From: Progne subis subis
Taxonomy: Eukaryota > Chordata > Aves > Passeriformes > Hirundinidae
NCBI GenBank assembly: GCA_022316685.1
Contig: JAKJHU010000005.1
Coordinates: 12,688,707-12,752,706 of the forward strand
Reading direction: 5' to 3'
Length of the DNA: 64,000 bases
Each line of letters starts with the position of its first letter. Positions within the stretch are counted from its first letter, which is position 1. Shown here piece by piece: positions 50,500-62,816 of this stretch. A program made the position numbers and the translations under genes. Under the pieces are notes generated by a model. The model searched no databases. It was not told the DNA's origin and saw nothing but the letters and a program-made list of their open reading frames with translations.

Positions 50500-51021
50500 C
50501 CAGAAGAATTACGTGAAGGAAGCCCTGGAGTTTAAAACTTTCCCTGTTGAAATGGGAGCAGATAATAACTGGAGTTTCTAATCTGCTGGGTGTCCAGGGC
50601 AGGGTTGATTTTTACAGCAGCCAGAATGATCTTGGCCAGGCCCATGAGGTTATTCTATACCACCTCAGGTCATTGCCAAGGACAGAAAGAGGAGACTCTC
50701 CTCCAGGGAGAATGGAATCCTTCCAGTTGAGTAAGTGAAGTGGAGGGAGTGGTTGGATAATGTGGATTCTGAGCAACCACATGTGAATTGTTAACTTGTC
50801 TTGTACACTTTGGAATTGATATTGTGTGTGTTACTGTTCATTTTCTTATCTCACTGCTGTTTCCAGTAAATTGTGCTTATCTCAGCCTGTGATCTTTACC
50901 TTTGTGCCTCCAATTGTCTTCTCCAGCCAGCTACTGGGTGAGGACAAGGAGAGACCAAGCAAGCAGTGCAATATTTCAGTGGGAGCCCTGAACTGGGGAA
51001 TACCATTCCTAAACCATAACA
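50500..51021 (+). mobile_element. LTR 3' part (R/U5 side) of an avian endogenous retrovirus-like element
   Basis: The right end AAACCATAACA is the usual close of avian LTRs that begin TGTTATGGTTT or TGTCATGGTTT. Before it lie 'ccagtaaattgtgcttatct' (AGTAAA, a poly(A) signal variant, about 50864-50883) and 'cagcctgtgatctttacctt', then 'gccagctactgggtgagga' and 'gagaccaagcaagcagtg'. These follow the order of a familiar bird LTR U5. No matching TGT...ATGGTTT start is present upstream, so the left part is truncated or diverged and the start is approximate. No primer-binding site, internal region or target duplication is visible. Confidence 0.66.
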
Positions 51022-52252
51022 CAGGGGTATTTGGTTGCAGTGCATCTCTGGGATGTTGCCTAGAAATCTTTGAACTGCAGAGATACTCGAGGCTCCTTGG
51101 CTACTGTAGTTCTGTAAGAGAAATATTTTGAGTTTTACCAGGGAAAGGGTTGAGGTACCTTCAGACAACAACCCGAGTATCCTTTTTTTTTCCCTTCTTG
51201 AAGTTATATCTGCAATGACAGATGGGACCAGGTGGTGAGGATAATGGAAATAGGAAGCCCCGGGAGATTGAAGACACAGAAATGCTCAGTACAGCAGACA
51301 CTCAATCTCTGAGATGTTACACACAGCAGCAGAGTTTGGGTTTTAAGTACACAGGGCCTACTTCTGGCAGAAAAACAAATCACATTGGACAGAAGCAAGG
51401 TTGTTCTTCATTTTGTGGAAGAATGATGATATTAATTTTTGAAAGAGACAAAGGGAACTAGCTATCCTGTCAACAATGGTAGGAGACCAAAACCTTGCTA
51501 AGTTAAGCTTCCTTCTCAGCATTTCTCGTAAACTAAGTAAAGCATTGACTTTTGATTACTAAAAAAATTAAAGAAAGAAAATTTAATTTTATGTTTCTTC
51601 TCTCTGCTGCAGGAATTCAACCATTTGCTCTGAGAGCAGAAGGACCTGAGATGCCTATGTATACCAGCCACCATTGTCTGTTTAGGAGAGATGTGAACCT
51701 GAGATGAGATTATGTGGTTCACTTTTATTCACATCTCTGAGTTTGACATGCCTCTTAAGGTGTGGTTTCTCAAATTTTACTCTCTCTTCAGAAGACATTC
51801 CTCATTCTTAGCCACTCACATTAGGGTAAAAAAATCTACCTGAAATGCAAGAAAAAGTGTTATAGAGCATTTCAAGGCATATTTTCCCAAACATTTCAAA
51901 TTGGCCAAAAACCAGCCTAATCAAAGCCTGTCCTGCCAGGAAAAGTAGTCCAATGAATTCACTATGTTTTCCAGCTGGGCTTTAGGACTCAAAACAGTGG
52001 TATGCCAGACCATTTTTTAAATCATGGTTTTCTCTTTTCATGGTCACTTGAAGGTGTGGCACACAGCAATTCAAAAGTGCACAGCACATTATTTTTCAAA
52101 AAAAAGCACTCCAAAGTGCTGTGCCTCAAACGGAAAAGATTTGGCCATTTGTAAAGCTCTACTTTTAATGCAAGGAATGGAACATGGGATTTGGATTACT
52201 TCATATCTCACAAACTATTCTGTTTGATGATAAGTCCTCCCTAAATTTCTCC

Positions 52253-52293
52253 TTTTTTTTTTTTTTTTCCTTTTCTTTTTTTTTTTTTTTTTT
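52253..52293 (+). repeat. T-rich tract
   Basis: Nearly pure T interrupted by a few C. Frames across it (Phe runs on plus, Lys runs on minus) are artefacts. Confidence 0.92.
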
Positions 52294-53753
52294 CTTTCCC
52301 CAAAAGAAAGCTGTAGAAGTTAAATCCCAGATTACTCCCACCAGTGCAAAAATCTTCAATATCATTCCTGCAGCCCTTTGTTTCTAAAAATAAGTTATGT
52401 TTCTGGAAAAGAACAGGAAGCTGCATTTTTAGGCAAACATTTTTAAATCTTACCCTTTGGGATGTCTAGAATAAGAAAGAATCTTATTTTCTCCTGTGGT
52501 CTGTGGCACTTCTAGTGACTTTTACTACATCTTTCTCAACTGATAGAGTGAGACTAGCTGGCCAGGGCTTTGATGTGAATCTGACTCTCCTACCATGGTT
52601 TCTAGAGAACGTCTAAAGAGAGAGAATCTCTGTGATGCATACTTCTTATCCAGACTAATACTGGGTGTTGATTATGCATAAATGAGCATTTTCTCTCAGG
52701 TTGGGTAGATATTTTTTGAAGAAGGAGAGATGGAGGAAACATTGCTGTATCAGACATGATTTGCCCACTGGGATCATCTCACCCTTACCATGAAGAAGCC
52801 TAAGGCATTCCTTGTGCTTAGATCTTCCATTACCTCTATCTACAGCAATTTGAGATCTGAGACATCTGGCTTAAATAAATCTTCAGATATTATGAAATAC
52901 TTGTGTGAATCTTACTGACCTGGGGTATATAGAAGGTCAAAATAGATGATATGATGCTCTCATCTGTCCCTTCCTTCAACAAAGCTGACATTTCCAATAA
53001 TGTTTTGTTTAAAATATGTTAGAAGCACTGATGAAATCCCCTTGGCATTTAACTTTTCAAGGAACTCTCCAGGCCAGCGCACATTTGTATCTTATATGAT
53101 TATCATAAACCAAACATCTACTTCCAAAAATATTCAGTTATGTGAGAGCCGCAAACAAATGAAAACACCAGTATACCTCACTTCTCAAATCCACTACCCA
53201 CTGAGAAAGCGAGACAATTCTTTTTCAGGGCTTTGGAATTCCAAATAAGCAAAAAGAGAGAAAAACCGATAATAAAGAATTCAGTATAAAAGATGGAATC
53301 TTAACATGACTTTATAGCATATGTATAGATGTTTTATATTCATTTTTTTGTTCCTTTTCCTTTTTTACTGAATCTACTTTGATATTCAATGACCATGAAC
53401 AAGTTTTCATCAAAAAGGAACATTTAGAAAAAATGAAACCTTCTTTTAAAAAAAATCTTAAAATAGGAAATGGTGCTGTAACTATAGCAGAACATGGGTA
53501 TGCACTGCACTTTAAAGAAGAGGAATTATGTAGGTAAAAGGAGAAAACAAGATGAAATGTTGATGAACTGACTAGAAAGAAATCTCTTTCAAAGGTGATG
53601 TATCCATGCTTCAGGGCAATGGATATTTATCCTATTTTGAAGTGGTCTCACTTCTTTATTTTGCCTGTAGTCTTGTTTCAGGTTAATGGTTCTCTATTGC
53701 CCAAACAAAGTACAGCCTGTTTTCTTGCATTTAGTCTAGGTTTTCAACCAAAC

Positions 53754-53757
<4 letters not shown>

Positions 53758-53790
<33 letters not shown>
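53758..53790 (+). repeat. Poly(A) tract, 33 A
   Basis: An uninterrupted run of 33 A with no recognisable retroposon upstream. Confidence 0.96.
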
Positions 53791-53792
<2 letters not shown>

Positions 53793-56700
53793 CTGCACAT
53801 TGTGTTGCATAGAATAGGAAAGAATCTTCTGGAGGTAGAATTTAACCTTAAAAATTAAATAAACCAGAAAGTCAGATTGGAAGGAAATGAGAAAAAAGAG
53901 GGAAGTAAAAAGTCAGAAAGGGACCAAAGGAAAGAAAATATAGAGAAAGCAAAGGTAGAGAAAACAATTTTTTAACTGCGTGATATTCATCTTTCTGAAA
54001 AAGAATTGAAACAGCTACAGTAATGAGAGAGGAAGATAAAAGATTCATTAGTGACATGAAAGAATCAAATTTTCAGGTCTTTGGCATACTGAAACTGCAG
54101 AATTTGAAGCAATTAATAGACTCTCTTCACTTACATCAAATCTTGAAACCTTGAAACCAGCTGAAAAACATATGAAGATGTTTGGACAAGTCTGCAAATA
54201 GTGCCTGAGAAGTCATATGAATTCAGACTGAGGGACTGGGTTGCATGTGAGGACATGTTTTACAGGAGGTATTTTTTACAGCTTTGGAAAAAGAATGATT
54301 GATTAAAAAAAAAAAAAAGTAAACTTTAAAGCCCTTGGTAAAGAGGATCCTGTGTTTCGAAGAGAAGCCAGAACAAACTTTGTAAAAATGTAAAAATTGG
54401 TGAGAAATCTCCTCATCAAATGTGGGAGATGTACAATAGGAGCAGCTATCTGTAGCATCCTCTCTGCTGCTTCTGCTTACAGCGTGTCTGGAGAGGAATT
54501 AGGAGTGGTGAGGACAGGGATATATGGCTCAGGTGCCCCAAATGCTCATATCTCCTGACCAATCGTGTTAGGAAAGGAGGAACTGTGGCATGAGGAAGGC
54601 TTTCAGATCTGCTCTAGGAAAGCTGCAGGCAATTTAGCCATCAGTGCTTTTTGTGTTCTGCCTGAAGGCCTTGTAGGAGCACTAAGGTGAAAGAAACCTC
54701 TTTGAACAGAAACACTGAGTTTTCGGGGGAATAAAATAATGAGTGAGATGAAGTAGGCAACAAGAAGAGCAGGCTGAATCATATAGTACTTAAAGACTTA
54801 TATGTGCACCCACTGAGGCTGGCTTGGTAGAACTCTTGACTGCTTTTATAACCACCAGTGATCAAATCTTCCCTGACTTTAAGTGTCTTTACTGAATTCT
54901 AGGGGGTTTCTTTTCTTACGATTCTCTCATTGGGAACTTTGTGAGGTACTTTTGCTTCGATACTTCAGAATGGAGAATAAAACCCAAGGAAACAACAAGA
55001 CTGTATTGCAACACAGAAGAGAAGACATAACTTTCATACCATCCAAATAGAAGAAATAATTTCAGACTCTGCGGAATAAGATGTAGAGAAAAAGCCATGA
55101 AGTAGGAGATAGAATAAAAGTAGAAAGGGCATGAACCCAATCTAGAATTAATCTAATTTTATACAAGGGATATGACCATACCAGCTACTTGAAAAATCTA
55201 GTTACAGATTTATATCTAGTTTATAGATTTATATCTGTTTAATAGCCATAAAATTAGAATATATAACTAGGAACAAAAGGCCTAAGGTTAAATATTTTTC
55301 TGGTTGACTCATGGTTTATAACTGAAACTTGATATCTGAAACCCAGGACTACACACAATTTATAAGTTACAGCAGCTACAAGACCTAATCAAGTCTTAGC
55401 AGAAAGAAATTGATGTTTTAGCTAGTTATGATGTGTAAGGTAACCCTATCCTTAAAATTAGTGAAATTATGTCTATCTCACAGAAGAGTTAGCATCGTAT
55501 GTTGTCTCCTGAGGATGCTTGTCAAATACCAGCACTGCTGCTAAAACAGAACGTTCTGTCTACCTTGGTAATACCCCCTAGAGGCAAACAACAGTGGCTT
55601 AAAGTAACACTGATAAGAAAAGTGAAATAACTTTTTTAGTGAGTAGCATACTCAGAAATATTTAACTTTTTTTTTTTTTTTGCTTTGCTACTGCTACTGG
55701 TTTCTTAAAATGTGTATGTCTGCATGTGCATTGTTCCATAATGAGAATTTTTCTGCCTCTATTTCCATGCCTACTTAAATGTAATAACATACACTGTCGT
55801 TCCTCTGAAATTATAAAGATGAACTGATTTTGAGCTCACCACAGACGTTCCTCACAAATGGCTTTTCAGCACTCTGTGTATAAGAAGACCTTGATTTTGC
55901 ACAGCCCAGAGGGGTTATTTGTACTTATTTAAACTGAAATATGCTACTGAATCACAATATCAGAATAATGTAAAAAGCTAAAAAATGTACAAGGCTGTGG
56001 AGGATCAAGCATAATTTCGGATATGTCATTGAGCTTTGTAATCAAGAAAGATATAGCTTTTATTCCATCATATAGAAGTATCAGGCAGAGTTTTTCCTGC
56101 AGGATATTTATTGACTAAAATATTCAATGAAACAAAATTTAGCAACTGCATATCATCTGATTGATTTTTACCACTTGAATTCTGATTCCTAAGGCTGAAA
56201 TAGTAGACTAGAAAGTAGTCTAAGTCGTGAACATCTGTATCTTCTGAATCATTCTGATTTACCAGAACCAGAACTAAGGACTTTTCCAAAATCCTTTACA
56301 TAATTTTGCTTTAAATTTCCATACACCTCCAACATACTTGAAGCAAACAACATGAGGAAATAATATAGGACTCCCTTGATGTAAAAGCTCATTAATCATG
56401 TAAAAGAAAACTGTAGGTTAACTGTATTTTTCAAATGGTATTTAAAATACTGAAATGTTGATACCTAAAGTACCAACTATAGTAAGTAGTCCTAAAAAGA
56501 AAATCAAATTATACAAAATGTTATTGCTACCATTTTTATCACAAGAATAAATATAGGAAACATTCACCAAGTCTTTTGAAAAGCTAAAAGAACAATAGGG
56601 AAGAACAACATAAGAACCATTATCCATCTGTGGAATTTTAAACTTTTATTTTGTGGCAAATTTATTTAAAAATTAGTGATAGTGAATTTAGTGCTATTCA

Positions 56701-57125
56701 GTCTGATTTTCTTGTCAACTTTATGATTATTGAAGTAAATTGTTATTATGTAATTGATTTGGAAACTCAAAGCTGTCAATCAAGACAAGGCAGTGTTACT
56801 TTTATTGTTGAGTATTTTTCCCTTACTTTATATAGCTCTTTCAATTATTAATGTGTTTGCCTTTTCTGTTAATTACACAAACCAAAATAACCTGCACAAA
56901 ATCAGTGATTCAGTCAATTATTGAATGTAAAGCATTAGAGTCATATTCCAATCTTGCTACATTCACTGAACATTGTAATGAAAGGTATCCTGTACAGCAT
57001 TTTGACAGCGTAACTCACAGGATTCTGGTGAAATTAGGGTAATCCAGATTGAGGCATATAATTTACACTAGCCTTCAACACAGAAAATAGATGAAGGGTC
57101 CAGGTTTTAGTGACCTGTCATGGTT

Positions 57126-57164
57126 AAAAAATAATTTAAATAATTTAAAAAATAATTTAAATAA
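57126..57164 (+). repeat. 21-bp AT-rich tandem repeat, nearly two copies
   Basis: The unit AAAAAATAATTTAAATAATTT (57126-57146) is followed at once by an almost complete second copy (57147-57164). Confidence 0.85.
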
Positions 57165-57854
57165 CCAACCCTCTTCATAATACTGAAATCCTACCACTTC
57201 AATCTAACTCTGTCTAATCGTACAGAGCCAAAATAAAAGGACAGAGATAGTTCTGATGGTTAGGGCAGAATAACAGGACATTCTTTTCCTTGTTTTTCTT
57301 TCTGACTCTCTCATCCTATGATCCTTGTTACATTGCTTAATATTTCTCATACAGATTTTGAATGTCAGAACTGGAAAGGAGAACTATTAATGCACTCAAT
57401 TTTCTTTGCTGGTGTTTGAGTGGGAGAAATGCAATGCATGTTGTCTACATATGACTTTATGGCTGTGCAAATCCAAGACAAATATCCCAGTGCCTATCAT
57501 TGCGCTATTCAGAAAGCATATATTAAATGTTTTCAGAGAAGAAAATGAATATGGAACCATGTCTGGTTATTGATCTTCTTTCTAATTACTTGCTAGCAGA
57601 CTATACAGTTTTGGGGCTTTTTTCTATTTTAGTCTCCATTTTGATGACTCTAACTGTATTTTACATTATTGTGGTATTTTAAGATTTGAAATTATCTATT
57701 TATAAGAAGAAGAAAAGAAAATATAAGCAGAAATATTATCTTTGGTACGAAGAATTTACAAGCTTAATCAAGGGGATAAAAAAGGCAAATGATGTTTGGA
57801 AATACTGAGAAAACTGATTAGCTAACTGTTTAAAGTCTTAGAATGCTGCTAGGT

Positions 57855-57906
57855 GGATACGTGATTTATACAAATACCTTGGATACGTGATTTGTACAAA
57901 CACCTT
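57855..57906 (+). repeat. 26-bp tandem duplication at the edge of a CR1 fragment
   Basis: GGATACGTGATTT starts at 57855 and again at 57881. The two 26-bp copies differ at only two positions, both T-C or A-G changes. The second copy runs into CR1 sequence (CACCTTGGCCAGGA), so the duplication straddles or abuts the LINE boundary. Confidence 0.88.
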
Positions 57907-58050
57907 GGCCAGGACGCCATTCACCTTACTGGCCCCCTGGGCACAGTGCTGGTTCAGTCTGACATCCTTTTCTGCTGAGCTGCTTTCCAGCCATTCTGCT
58001 CCAAGCCTGTAGCATTTTACATCTTCAGTTCTTTCAACCATGTTCTATTG
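57890..58050 (-). mobile_element. CR1 ORF2 C-terminal fragment, antisense
   Basis: On the minus strand the frame reads KCYRLGAEWLESSSAEKD and then NQHCAQGASKVNGVLAKV. This is recognisably the CR1 ORF2 C-terminal segment (RLGEEWLES...AEKDLGV...QCAQVAKKANGILA in typical copies). A short deletion removes the residues between AEKD and NQHC. It is truncated on both sides, and its 3' untranslated part is missing. Confidence 0.87.
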
Positions 58051-58119
58051 TGGCCAAAAAGGATGTTCTTTATGAGTCATTTTCGATGAGTGACCCTTGT
58101 GATATCCAAAATGATGGAA

Positions 58120-58268
58120 ACACAGACAGCATAAAATGGCTGAAGTGGGAGGGATCCTGGAGGTTGCACAGACCAAATGTGGCACCAACCACAGCTGTCT
58201 GCTGCAGGTTGGTCACCTCTGTTGTATTCAGTTGGGTTTATGTCTCTCTTGAGGAAAACCAGCTCTGC
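58120..58268 (-). mobile_element. CR1 3'-end fragment, antisense (separate copy)
   Basis: 'aaaatggctgaagtgggagg' and 'gatcctggaggttgcacaga' are the antisense CR1 3' terminus. 'caggttggtcacctctgtt' and 'cagttgggtttatgtctctc' then follow in the expected order. Because an antisense LINE has its 3' end at the lower coordinate, this cannot be the continuation of the fragment at 57890-58050. It is a second insertion. Confidence 0.66.
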
Positions 58269-58438
58269 ACACGTAATCCCACCTCAAAACTAAAATATTC
58301 ATGGAGGAATAACTTGGCACTTCACATTTCTCATATACTTAAACTATCCTCTGATGAAATATTTTGTCCCTTTTAATTAAACAATTGTTCAAATTAGTTA
58401 AACAACTGTCTTAAAACAATTTCCTTTTACAAGTCCCC

Positions 58439-58473
58439 TTTCTCATAGGGAAGTTTATTTTTCCTATGAGAAA
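58439..58473. other. Short perfect inverted repeat (11-bp arms)
   Basis: TTTCTCATAGG at 58439-58449 pairs perfectly with CCTATGAGAAA at 58463-58473 across a 13-nt loop. AT-rich; no function implied. Confidence 0.85.
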
Positions 58474-58505
58474 TGGACATAGGAGAACCTCTGTGTTCTC
58501 TACAG

Positions 58506-58522
58506 AAAAAAAAAAAAAAAAA
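58506..58522 (+). repeat. Poly(A) tract, 17 A
   Basis: An uninterrupted run of 17 A. No source retroposon is recognised. Confidence 0.95.
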
Positions 58523-58932
58523 GGTGAATCTGTACATTTTATTAAATACACTCAGTTATTATCACTCATATATAAGTATTACTTGTGTCTGTGCTGAAGA
58601 TTGGCCTGGTTACTGTGAGAATCTGGTCTATTGATTCTGGGAATTAATTATTAGTGAAGATGACTGGTTTTTTTCCATGTGGTTTTTTCACTATGTGAAT
58701 GGGTGGAATGAATTTCAAAGCCAGATTATATTCTCTGTTCTGCTTGGTATGAAACCAATTTCAGGCAGAAAAGATAAGCAGTGAAGTAGTTTGGTGCCTT
58801 GTCACTCCCATGTCTGTTGCAGCTGCAGTAATAATCTGTTACTTGCTGAGGAAAACAGAAGATCTGTATTCAAGAGAAATGGTCTTTTTGTTTTGGTAAC
58901 TGATACCTGGCAATATGTGAAAGCCTTCAACA

Positions 58933-59010
58933 ACATTAAATTGCCTCATATACAAGAAAAAATATTTAAAAAAAACATTAAATTGCCTCATATACAAGAA
59001 AAAATATTAA
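58933..59010 (+). repeat. 42-bp direct tandem duplication
   Basis: ACATTAAATTGCCTCATATA begins at 58933 and again at 58975, followed in both copies by CAAGAAAAAATATT. The copies are identical over about 34 bp, differing only in the A-rich end, so the duplication looks recent. Confidence 0.93.
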
Positions 59011-59116
59011 AAGAAGAATGAAGTGCAGGAAATATTTGCAATTCTGAAACTAATGATTATGCAAAATATTTAAAAGATCATACTGTTCAGAAGTGAGAAC
59101 TCTGTTCTGTCATTAC

Positions 59117-59278
59117 CAAATTTTTACTCTCTTGACAGCTGCAGGAGTCAAGGTTGACAACACAGAGATGGTGTAGCTCTTCAAAATGCATCTTACATGG
59201 TTCCACCTGGAGTATCCTCCTCTTGGTAACATCTGCTGCACTCCCAAATGGATCCTGATAAACAGAGTGTGTATCCAC
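59117..59278 (-). other. Candidate internal coding exon, unidentified gene
   Basis: On the minus strand GCTCTCCTAG (acceptor) precedes 162 nt, exactly 54 open codons, ending before GTAATG (donor). Both ends are phase 0. The peptide starts VDTHSVYQDPFGSAAD and contains KMHFEELHHLCVVNLD. G is enriched at codon position 1 (17 of 54) over position 2 (10 of 54). A better donor (GTAAGA) lies inside the block after the codons for VEPC, so the exon could be shorter. The family is not recognised. Phase 0 is compatible with the candidate terminal exon at 38413-38685, but 20 kb separates them and linkage is only inferred. Confidence 0.25.
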
Positions 59279-59394
59279 CTAGGAGAGCATGAGGTACTGG
59301 TGACTAGCAGCAGTACAGGCTCAAACACTGAAAAATTACTTCACAAGATGAGTGTGTGACTATTTCTGTATTTGCTATATCATGTTTCTAAATT

Positions 59395-59505
59395 AAAAAA
59401 AAAAAAAGGCAAAACAAAAACAAAACAAACAAAAAAAACCCACAAAAACCAACCAAACAAACAAACCAAAAAAACCCAACCAATTAAACAAAAAAATCCC
59501 CAAGC
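59395..59505 (+). repeat. Poly(A)13 and A/C-rich low-complexity tract
   Basis: Thirteen A are followed by roughly 100 bases made almost only of A and C (CAAA, AAAC and AACC units). Confidence 0.92.
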
Positions 59506-60745
59506 CCAGAATGAGACAGAAAATGGGAAAAATATCTTGTAGATTTTTTTTTTTTACAGAATCTTACTTAGTTTTTATAAAGCAGCAGATTATGTACTGA
59601 AGTCTGAAGGGTTGTGTTTTGAGAGCAGAAGAAAGGAGAATCTGTCTTCTCCTCCTGACTGGAAGAAAAGATGGAGAATTTCAGCAGATACTAATTACTA
59701 CCTTGGGAAACCAAAGTGGGAACCCTTAGCTCCCTGAAGTCCCTCTTTGCTTCCAGAAGAAAAGTGTGCCATGCTCATCTGAGTCCATTTCTCATCTCTA
59801 CAAATATTGAGGTAGTAGGAAATGGCAATTTCTCCTCTTTTAGGGACATTTAGGCACAGAAAAGCCATGGTGGAATTAATCTCCCCTAGTTTAAACCAAC
59901 TAATGGATATCTAGGATAACCTGTTTATAAAGGCCTTTTTTTATTCTCAGTGATGAACAGACAACTGGATGCTTTGTCCCAGTACAGAAGTGTTATTACC
60001 CATAGAGAGTAACTATACAATAAATCTGATTTCAGTGATTTACCATCTTTTTACTTTGATGGTTTTGCTGTCTTTCATGTAGGTTTTTTTAAATTTTCTT
60101 TGTTGTTATGCATATTCTAAAAGGTACAAATGGTAGAATTAGGAAAAATACATACTAATTCAAAAAGTCTACTAAAATAAAAAGTTATTAGTTTAATCAA
60201 GCAAAGTAAATGATGTTCATTGTGTAGGACTCTCATTCAAATCAATGAAAATGTATGTTCCCTGGAAACATAACCCTGGGAAAATCTATGAGGTCTAATT
60301 ATAGGCAGCTTAATTGCATCTAGTAATAGCATTCTGAAAAAAAATTTACAGCTTTTCCTATGACTGCAGGAATTGATTCAAAAATTCTGTTATAATTTGC
60401 TAAAACAGAAAGGAAAGCTTTCAGAATTTCTTGTATTAGGAGATATTTGTAATTCGTGTCATGTTTTGTTTCATGGACATAAAATTTTCGTAACACTTTT
60501 CAGATATGTTTCTCTTTATAAAAATAAAATATACCTTTTTCTAAGTGAATAGTAACATGAAATGTGTGTAATGTCTTATTTATCACCACATTTTTATGTA
60601 CTATGTACTATTCACTGTTATGATTTTTTAAAGATCTATAGAACTATTCTCTTGGGAAGTGTGTAGTTTTCAAAGCTATATTTTTTCATGACCACATGAA
60701 GTTTACCTGTTGTTTGTATGGATACAACTAATAATGATATTTTCA

Positions 60746-60795
60746 GTAATAATGATGATAATGCTGCTGCTGCTGCTGATATTAATAGTAATAAT
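60746..60795 (+). repeat. Compound trinucleotide repeat (AAT/GAT/GCT)
   Basis: AAT and GAT units flank a pure five-unit TGC/GCT core. Noncoding context. Confidence 0.88.
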
Positions 60796-61065
60796 CTGTG
60801 AGAAGGAAAACTTCCTGAAAAATTGTCGGTTTTAACTAGATAAATTATAGAGCATAATAATCATGTTACTTCATATAGAAACCTTGTATTGAGGCCATCA
60901 AATCACTAGGGTAATAGACAATTTTCTCAAACACTAATTGCTGTAGGTGAAGTGGACACAGAACTTTGACCATGTAAAGGTTTTCTGTTAGTCAACAAAA
61001 ATATTTTCTTTTTGAAGTACAAATACTAAATATCTCGCAAAAGGTTAATACATTTCTTTATTTAA

Positions 61066-61122
61066 AACAACAACAACAAAACAAAAACAACCCAAAACAA
61101 AACTACAACAACAACAAAAAAC
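61066..61122 (+). repeat. (AAC)n/A-rich low-complexity tract
   Basis: Imperfect AAC, AAAAC and ACA units with almost no G or T. Confidence 0.9.
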
Positions 61123-62111
61123 AGTACTATGGATTAATTTAAGCCCTTACTCCTCTTTCCTGATCTGCTCTCTTCCCTATAAAGGAAAAAAATATTTTGT
61201 CAGCAAGAAACAAATAGGACAACGGGGTGAGACTAACACAGGAGAAACAAATATTCATGCAGGATTTTGTTTTCTGCATTGCTGAAGGATAGAAGTAATT
61301 AAAGTTTGAAAAGTTTACCTGATTCCTTTATTCTATTTAATTCTATATGCCATTCTAAATAGAATTTTAAATCTATTTATTTTTAAGAACCAAGACATAT
61401 CTGTAAGAGTCCTGAATGCATGCTTATACCATTAGATGTCTAAATATTTGCAGGAACACCTCTAAGAAACTATTTGACTTTATAAGTGGCTTTGAGTCTA
61501 CTAAGTCTGTTTTAACAGGTTTTGGAAGATCTCTGTTGTTAAGTAAATCAAATCAGTTTGATCAAAATGTTATTTTTGTGACTAAATCAGGCAGGTTACA
61601 CTTGTGAGACTGTTGGCAAAATTCATAGAACGTATGCAGACACTCACAGTCTTCATATGTCAGGTCCACATTCAGTTTAATGTTCCTTCTTAGAGTCAAC
61701 AGAGGAAAAAAATCTTGAAAGGAACCCACAACATCTTAAGAAGTTATTCAGAACTGACCAAAGGAGTTGTGTATTTAAAATATCTGCTCTCTGCCAACAA
61801 TAATGGCAACATGAAGTGAATAAATATCTGCACTGAAGACATTGAAATTGGAACACGATGAATTGTACTGTGCTTCAAATTACATTCTTATAAGGAAAAG
61901 AGAGCCCTAGCTGAAGAACAGTTTAGGTCTGGTTAAGTGGATAGAGAACAAGAACTACAGAAGTTACTGAGTTGTGCTGTAAGTGCACAACTAATTATTA
62001 ATAGTTTTCTGTTAAATTTGATTTATTGATGTTCTGTATATATTTACCATCAAGAGACTTTTTCATCAAGGCATTTTCCCTACTGTCTGTATGATGAGCT
62101 AACGGATGTTC

Positions 62112-62630
62112 ATTACATTTGCAAAAGACACCAAGCTGGGAGAAAGGCACTACCAAGACACTGACAGAATTCAAAGTCACCTTAGCAGATTCTAAAGTGG
62201 GCTGAAAAAACATGGGATATTCAAAAAGGACAAATGTGAAGTTCTCAGGTAACAAAGGACACTTTGTAACCTAACAGGTAACAAAGTTACATACAACGAT
62301 GTGAACTGGGGGGCAAGCTAGGAAGCTCCTCTTCTTAACTACAGGGGCTGGTGACACAAATTAGAACCTCGAGAGGAATCTAAAAGGAATTAAACACAAT
62401 TCTGTAACACTTCAAAAAACCTCTTATTTAGGGAAATAACCTCTCCAATTCATTGGGATGGTTTTATCTAGGGTAATGTGCATTCTGGAACAGTTCTGGA
62501 AAGCCTTTCCAGGAACACCGTAGACTGACTGAAGACAGTGGGAGAGAGATAAAAAGATCATAATCTGGAAAATATGGTCTGTGAAGGTAGACTGAACGGA
62601 CTCAGTGTTTAGGCAACTTATTTATGTAAA
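62112..62630 (+). mobile_element. Old sense CR1 LINE 3' fragment
   Basis: Landmarks in order: 'catttgcaaaagacaccaag' with CTGGGAG (about 62116), 'ggacaaatgtgaagttctca' (62228-62247), 'ataacctctccaattcattg' (about 62436) with 'ggatggttttatctaggg', and 'ctggaaaatatggtctgtga' (62565-62584). These parallel the CR1 ORF2 end and 3' untranslated part in the sense direction. No canonical terminal TTCTATGATT repeat is seen, so the 3' end is lost or diverged. More decayed than the copies at 44.8-46.7 kb. Confidence 0.62.
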
Positions 62631-62766
62631 TTCTCTTATCTCTCTTGAGTTTTTAGGACACCTGCTAAAGGCATAAAAGTTGCTTTCATGTGTTCCAGAG
62701 ACAATTCCTCTTTTAATAACAAACTTCCTTCCTATGGAAGTTTCCTATTGAAGCAACACTTAATTG

Positions 62767-62816
62767 TGGTTTTTTTGGGGTTTTTTGTTTGTTTGTTTGT
62801 TTGGTTTGTTTTTTTC
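62767..62816 (+). repeat. T/G-rich low-complexity tract with (GTTT)n core
   Basis: T and G runs around four to five GTTT units. It is the complementary type of the A/C-rich tracts elsewhere in the window. Confidence 0.92.

Larger units (their letters stand above)
51022..57854. other. Unassigned AT-rich DNA with homopolymers
   Basis: Contains a T-rich tract at 52253-52293, poly(A) at 53758-53790, a 21-bp tandem repeat at 57126-57164 and a weak LINE-3'-end-like phrase near 52935-52975. No gene is supported. Confidence 0.45.
59506..62111. other. Unassigned AT-rich DNA
   Basis: Only low-complexity features are evident: a compound AAT/GAT/GCT trinucleotide tract at 60746-60795 with five GCT-type units, and an AAC-rich tract at 61066-61122. 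No gene is supported. Confidence 0.5.

Noticed and set aside
52920..52975. Possible ancient LINE 3' end (agatgatatgatgctctcat then tgtcccttcc)
   Set aside because: Suggestive but too short and too diverged to separate from chance by eye.
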